Positions 57,291-64,000 of a DNA stretch of 64,000 nucleotides are shown one piece after another; the first letter of the stretch is position 1; every line of letters begins with the position of its first letter. Source of the DNA: Gadus chalcogrammus. Taxonomy: Eukaryota; Chordata; Actinopteri; Gadiformes; Gadidae. Below the pieces are notes generated by a model. It was given only the letters and a program-made list of their open reading frames with translations, did not search any database and had not been told where the DNA came from. Where the stretch lies: positions 13,671,561 through 13,735,560 of the forward strand of contig NC_079420.1 of NCBI RefSeq assembly GCF_026213295.1, written 5' to 3'. The translations under genes and the position numbers were made by a program.

Positions 57291-57321
<31 letters not shown>
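57155..57321. repeat. (GT)n/(GCGT)n alternating array
   Basis: Almost continuous alternating purine-pyrimidine, rich in GCGC and GCGT steps. It is the best Z-DNA candidate in the window. Confidence 0.93.
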
Positions 57322-57322
<1 letters not shown>

Positions 57323-58014
57323 TCCGGGCCGTGCTGCCTGTCTGCGTGCTGCTCCAGTAGAGCAGGCTGACTGACTAACTGAGTGCGTGTCCCCGGGCCT
57401 CCGAGAACAGCACTCTCCCCTGAGTTCCCTCTCCCTCTCCGCAGAGAGCACTTGTCATTTCCATGAAGATTCAGTCATTTCCAAAGCCCCAAAATAGCGT
57501 CTGGTTAACGTCGAACACATCATTACCATGCCAATTCCTTCCGTCCTCGTTTTGTCCATCACTGGCTGCACTGGGAGAGAAACATCCTGTGTTGTATACT
57601 GGTTGTTACCCGGTCACATACCTGGGCTGGGGACGGACGCTGTGCGGTGCTGCCGTCATTAGCCTTGGATACGATAAGCTGCGTCCAGTAGAGTAGGGCT
57701 CTGTTTGGCCTCGACTCCCCAGAAGACAGGAGTCTGACAGGACCCAGCCCCGCGTGCCCCCGGGGTTGGCTCGGTGTCTGGCTGCTGACTGGCAGACTGG
57801 CCTTAATGCTGTTTGACTGTCAGTCGCCGGTCCTATTAGGGCTGCTCCAGACTGGAGGCTCCCTCTTGGCGTCCCCTCTCTCAGGCTGTCAGGAGCCCCT
57901 TGACGGACACCTTTCATTTACCCGCCTCGTCCGGAGCCAGGAACAGCCCCCCGCGCTCCCCCCGGAACCCTCTGGGTGGACAATGGAAAAGGAGAGGCCC
58001 AAGTGTCGCTACGT

Positions 58015-58261
<247 letters not shown>

Positions 58262-58382
58262 CAATCCATCTCCTGTAGTTACCCCCTCGTCCTTTACCTG
58301 CGTTGGCCCCATCTCAATTGTATCTCCCTTCCTATTTCCTCTTTAACTGGTCCAATCTCCCTCACAAACCCCCAGCTCCCAT

Positions 58383-58419
58383 TAACACACACTCGCACAC
58401 ACTCGAACGCACACACACT

Positions 58420-58462
<43 letters not shown>

Positions 58463-58490
58463 ACGCACACGCACACACACACACACGCAT
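58383..58490. repeat. degenerate (CA)n
   Basis: CA with CGCA interruptions. It is complementary in sense to the GT array about 150 bases upstream. Confidence 0.9.
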
Positions 58491-58817
58491 ACCCATCCAT
58501 TCCTCACCCAACACCAGCACTATGGAATGAGGTCCCTGTGACCCTTGTAAGGAGGATGGGTGGGTGGGTAGGCCGGGGTCTGGGTTGGGGGTCTCGCTGC
58601 GGCGCTGTGAGCCGATTGGCTGTGGGTGGAAATGAGATGTCTTGCTGATAGGATCAGCAGCATGCTGGGGAATAATAATAACGGCAGGAAAGAGGTAATT
58701 ACCAGCCGGGGAACAGAGTGCCGCTGCCAATACAGGCCTGCCTCGACTGCCTGACTGCCCCGCAGCCCGCCAGCTCTCAGCCATTGTTATGTTAGCGCAG
58801 CACGGAAGCTACCGCTG

Positions 58818-58968
<151 letters not shown>

Positions 58969-59946
58969 GTTGTTTAAAAAGAGAGCTCCGTGGCGACACA
59001 TCTCAGGCCAGGTTCCTGCTACCGGCCCGTTGCGTGGCCGAAAAGAAAGTAGGCCACTGATTCACCTTGTTGCTTTATGAAGGATTCACATTTTTGGGTA
59101 AATCAGGTGAAGCGGGCGACGCACCGAGGAAGGGAGAGGATGACAGAATGGGCGGCGCACGCCACGGTGACGAGTCTGGCAGGCCGCCAGATGAATATTT
59201 CATTAGCGCTATATGCAACGTGTCTCAAAGGGCAAGACAGGGACCGGGGAAGGAGAAGACGGGGGGGAGGACGGGCGAGGGAAAACGCTCCTTAACGGAC
59301 AAACTGCTCTCTGTCGAGCCGAGCTAGCGTTGCGGCGTGCCCGTCGTACGTGCAGCCAAGCGACGCGCTCCACGTCGTGCGGCCAGCAGTTTGGAGCGGA
59401 CACAAAGGAGGGGCCGCGGTCATGGTCCCACCCCCGACCCAGACCCTTTACAGCCGGACCGCCGCTGACTCCACATGCCAAAGGTCGTCTCTTTGATCTT
59501 TGCGGTTGCTTTGCAGTTACATTTTCTTCTATACCCCCCACCCCCACACACACACTCACACAAACACACACCTGTCTGTCCTTCTAGCCTCCATATGGGG
59601 CCCTTGGAGAGGGGTCTGCCAAACCTACAGGGCATCGTAATACTCAACCAGGTGTGACAGTGACGGCCCTGTCAGCATTTTCAGAGAGAACAAGGGAGAG
59701 AGGGAGGTAGGGAGAGAGAGAGGGAGGGAGGGAAGGAGGGAGGGAGAGAATATGGCAGAGGGAGATAGGCCTGATTTGTAGTGTGTATAAAGTTCTGGAA
59801 CATTCAAGGACTCTGTAGATAGTTCCACTGGCTACATGTGGTGTCCTTCACAAACACCCCCCCCCATCTCCACCCATCTGGCCTGCTTACGCAAACACAC
59901 ACACACACACATCAATTCTCTCCGTCACACACACACACACGCGCGC

Positions 59947-59950
<4 letters not shown>

Positions 59951-60011
<61 letters not shown>
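59951..60011. repeat. (CA)n microsatellite
   Basis: About 30 units, preceded by a CGCGCA patch. Confidence 0.95.
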
Positions 60012-60013
<2 letters not shown>

Positions 60014-60326
60014 GGTATGGCTCTCTGTTTACCTATGGTTAGATAGATAAAGATAACCTATGATCATTACTTATTACCTATGCCGTTAGGATAGAGGACT
60101 GGTGTGTGTGTGTTTGCGTCTGTGTGTGTGCGTTTGTATCTGTGTGTGTGTGTGTGTGTGCGTGCACTGGTGCTTGACAGAGAAATATTTGTAACATTGA
60201 TTTCACGGTCATTCCCCTCCCCTGGTAAAAACAAAAAGGATTGTTTTCCCAGGAGGTCATGTTGAAACCAGAGAGCTGCGATACAGAGGTCTGAACCTCA
60301 AGTCATGGAGGAAAAGCATGGGTGGA

Positions 60327-60376
60327 GTGGTGGTGGTGGTGGTGGTGGTGGCGGTGGTGGTGGTGGCGGTGGTGGT
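60327..60376. repeat. (GGT)n trinucleotide
   Basis: About 17 units, with two GGC variants. Confidence 0.93.
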
Positions 60377-60462
60377 GCTGGTTGAACCTCAAATGGAACG
60401 CTTCCTTTCCCATAGAGTGCTTTCTCCTGTTTGCAGCCCTGAGAGAGAGCCTGCGCTCCTCT

Positions 60463-60495
60463 CTCTCTTCCTCCTCCTCCTCCTCCTCTTCCTCC
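60463..60495. repeat. (CTC)n trinucleotide
   Basis: About 10 CTC/TTC units. Confidence 0.88.
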
Positions 60496-60705
60496 AACAC
60501 CTCGTCTCCACCTCTGGTGGCCCAGGAAGCACAGAGTGCTCCCCCTAGCTGCAGCTCACGGCGACTCATCCGTCCTCCCATGGACGGTGGCCGTCCTCCT
60601 CCCAGTGCCAGCGTCTGGCTCTGCAGTCTAACTGGGTTACAATGGAGGAAATGATAAAGTCCATTTAACCAAATGACCGCACCCCTCACTTTGGACCCGG
60701 CTCGG

Positions 60706-60824
<119 letters not shown>

Positions 60825-61125
60825 TCTGTGTATTTTAGTGCGTATATGTATGTGTTTGACTTGTGGCCTTTCGGGGCTCAGTCAGTGCGTTCTGTCTGGA
60901 GCCAGGCGGGGGCAGGCAGGTCTGGCTCCACCCGACTAAGGTCAGCCTGATGGATGTATCCTGACATGTACGCGCCGTCCTGTGATGTCACTGCCGGGAA
61001 TAGCATAGCATGGGTGTAGGCGTGCGGGAATGTGTGTATGTGCGTGGGTGTATGTGCCTGTATGTGTGTGTCTGTTTGTGACACTGGCGAGCTAGTGCTG
61101 GCATGGTTGAGCAGCGGGTGAGGCC

Positions 61126-61306
<181 letters not shown>

Positions 61307-61617
61307 GCGGAGGAAGCTGTAGGCCGTGGCCTTTGTGCTCCAGTTGGAGGGTTGCAGGAACGGGGCTCAGGGAGTTGGGTGATGCCGGGGAGTGGGGTTT
61401 GAGGCTGGTGGGTGGAGGGTGGAGGGTTCGTCAGGATGGGGGGGCTGGTGTGAGGGTGGCGGCAGTGGGGTTGCTGGGGCGGGTTGGGGGTGAGAGAAGA
61501 AAGCCTCCATTCATGAGTGGTCCCGTCTCTGGCTGCCAGGGGGAGCGGGGCCCTTCAATGCCCAGGCCAGCTGGGAGGATGTCAGTGTGTCACCCGCACT
61601 GCCTCTCACGCACGGAG

Positions 61618-61618
<1 letters not shown>

Positions 61619-61652
<34 letters not shown>

Positions 61653-61740
61653 CTCACGCACGCTCACACATACGCGCAAGCACACACACGCTCAAACAGA
61701 CACGCTCACACACGCACGCACGCACACACACACGCTCACC
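61619..61740. repeat. (CA)n and CA-rich degenerate array
   Basis: About 15 pure CA units, then CACACGCTCA-type derivatives. Confidence 0.9.
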
Positions 61741-62596
61741 TTTTTTTCCCTCTGCATCCTCTGCACTTAATTGTGTGATTTCCAGTGAGACCTTTTTGTG
61801 TTGGATGTCAATGGAACCGACGGAACAAGCCAGACTCCCATGTGAACTTGCATACCCAGCTTACAGTACAGTTTCTTCAGGGTGTACTTCCCTCTAATGC
61901 ACTGTACCAAACTCACCATACAGTGTTGTGAAAGTGCTGCAATGTACCGTGATACAAATGCACAGGGTTATTGTGTGGTATACTTTGCACTGCAGTGCAG
62001 TATACAGTGCATTGTACAGTAACGAAGGCAAGGATCATGCGTCGTGAGGGCGTGCTAGGCCAGCCAGCTGGATGGGGTGCGTGCATCTTTATGGGTGATG
62101 AACTGGTGCTGCCAACGGAATCTGGTTTACCCAGATGGTGTAAGCAACCCCTCTCCTACACCCACCCCTATGTTTGGAGCCATCCAGGTGTCCACAGCTT
62201 TAGTTTTATAGACTTTCCCTTGGTGCAGCGGAAACACGCAGACTGCTGGGTTCTCTTTTTTTCGCTGTACTTCACCCGCAGACAAAACTAACTTTTAGTT
62301 TGGGGTCTTTCGCTTTTTTTTGCCCAAGGCTGAAGTAGGACACTTTGCACGTGTGTTGCGTGAGCGATACCGTCAGCTCTTCTTAGCGCATCCTGGTGTT
62401 GGACGAGCAGTCGGACACCAGTATGTGGTGACTCAATGCTGAGCTGGCTTGCGGCCTGTGAATGGCCTCTTGGCTCCGGTGTGGTATCATATGACCTTCC
62501 TACCGGGAATCCTTAGACAAGCTTAAGGGGATTTTTTACATGCTCCTCCGTTGGCGCAATCGCCATCCTTTGGAAACGTATTGAAGGGAAAGGAGG

Positions 62597-62724
<128 letters not shown>

Positions 62725-62755
62725 CAACAATGTTTGCTCTCGTTGTGCATACTGG

Positions 62756-62864
<109 letters not shown>

Positions 62865-62993
62865 GTTGTTTATCACTGCCAGGGAAAGGTCTGCATCAGC
62901 AGCAGCTGTGGGGAGATTTGCATGCAATGGCACTGAGGCGTTGGTAAGGACGGATTTGCATTTGTGGTTTCATATCATGGATTGCCGTCTTTC

Positions 62994-63120
<127 letters not shown>

Positions 63121-63645
63121 CTGTCGATCTCTCGGCATCCCTCTTCCTCTCTCCCTCTGTCTTTGTCTTGTGCATTTCCCCTTTTCTCACCATCTTTATG
63201 TCATCACTTCTTTCACTCGTCTCTCTTTCTCTCCCTATGCTCTCCATTGTTCTCACGCTCTTCATGTCTCCCCTCCCTTGTATGGCTGGCTGAGTATGGG
63301 ATCAGCGATGACTACTGATATGAAGCCCACCTCCATGCCGCTGAAGTGCAGGTCAGAGGGCAGCTAGAGCCCTGAGAAGACCCTCTCCCTGAGTTCTGGT
63401 CTGGCGCTCTCCTTGGTCAGACTGAGACCGACCCAAGCACAGCATCAGCTTATTACGATCTGCTTCTTAAATAAAACAAAAAACTGTGAGGACCAGAATG
63501 AAATGACAGAAATGTCATTTCCACACGCGAATACCCCTCTCACCGTCGCTCTGTGTGGGGGCCTGTAGCGGCCTATAGAGAGCGTCTCAGGGCCTTTTAT
63601 GTTCCATATCCTCGGTGCCAGCCGTTCTAGCAGGACAGGTTCCAG

Positions 63646-63763
<118 letters not shown>

Positions 63764-64000
63764 TGCCAGTGACGGCGGGGAGAGGAACCCCGCGAGGGAT
63801 GGCCCCAGTTGAGCGGGAATCGCGAGCCTGGTTTCCATGGCCACCCACAGGCAGGGCTGGGAACTTGATGTCGGCCCTTTGAATAGGGACATCATTTGTG
63901 GCTATTAAGCGATGGTTTTATTCATTTTGGATCGTGCAATAGGAAGTATTCTGTTCTCGTTTTGCTGACAAGAGAGAGGAACTTATTCGTTTGGCAGTTT

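Overview
The window is nuclear DNA from a vertebrate, almost certainly a ray-finned (teleost) fish. Intron-split genes of vertebrate type sit in a background of very long, nearly pure dinucleotide microsatellites, together with fish-type hAT and SINE relics. This extreme microsatellite density resembles gadiform (cod-like) genomes, but that assignment is inference. I see no bacterial, plasmid or phage-like operons.

Two genes can be supported, arranged head to head. On the minus strand, the first coding exon of a thromboxane-A synthase gene (tbxas1, CYP5A1) lies at 11020-11120, and the gene continues leftward out of the window. On the plus strand is the homeodomain-interacting protein kinase 2 gene (hipk2). 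A tiny first coding exon at 15123-15141 encodes MAPVYE plus the first base of a Gly codon. After a 16.2 kb intron, a large second exon at 31375-32668 encodes the N-terminal regulatory region and the kinase N-lobe through the activation loop. The remaining hipk2 exons lie to the right of the window. This divergent TBXAS1/HIPK2 pair is also found in mammals, which supports both calls.

Layout: 1-11019 is tbxas1 intron 1, with (GA)n, (GT)n and (GACA)n arrays and a 1282 bp hAT transposon that has perfect ends and a target duplication. 11163-15046 is the divergent intergenic region, with a tRNA-derived SINE and a hAT MITE. About 15040-15141 is the hipk2 5' leader and exon 1, containing two upstream ORFs. 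15142-31374 is hipk2 intron 1. 31375-32668 is hipk2 exon 2. 32669-64000 is part of hipk2 intron 2, dominated by microsatellites, long homopolymer C/G tracts, a 38-bp minisatellite and several perfect inverted repeats.

I found no convincing undescribed gene system. The most noteworthy observations are the upstream-ORF architecture of the hipk2 leader, the Gly/Ser/Ala expansions in hipk2 exon 2, the well-preserved hAT element, the transcription-strand bias of the microsatellites (GT and CT in the sense strand), and several potential non-B DNA or dsRNA-forming structures.
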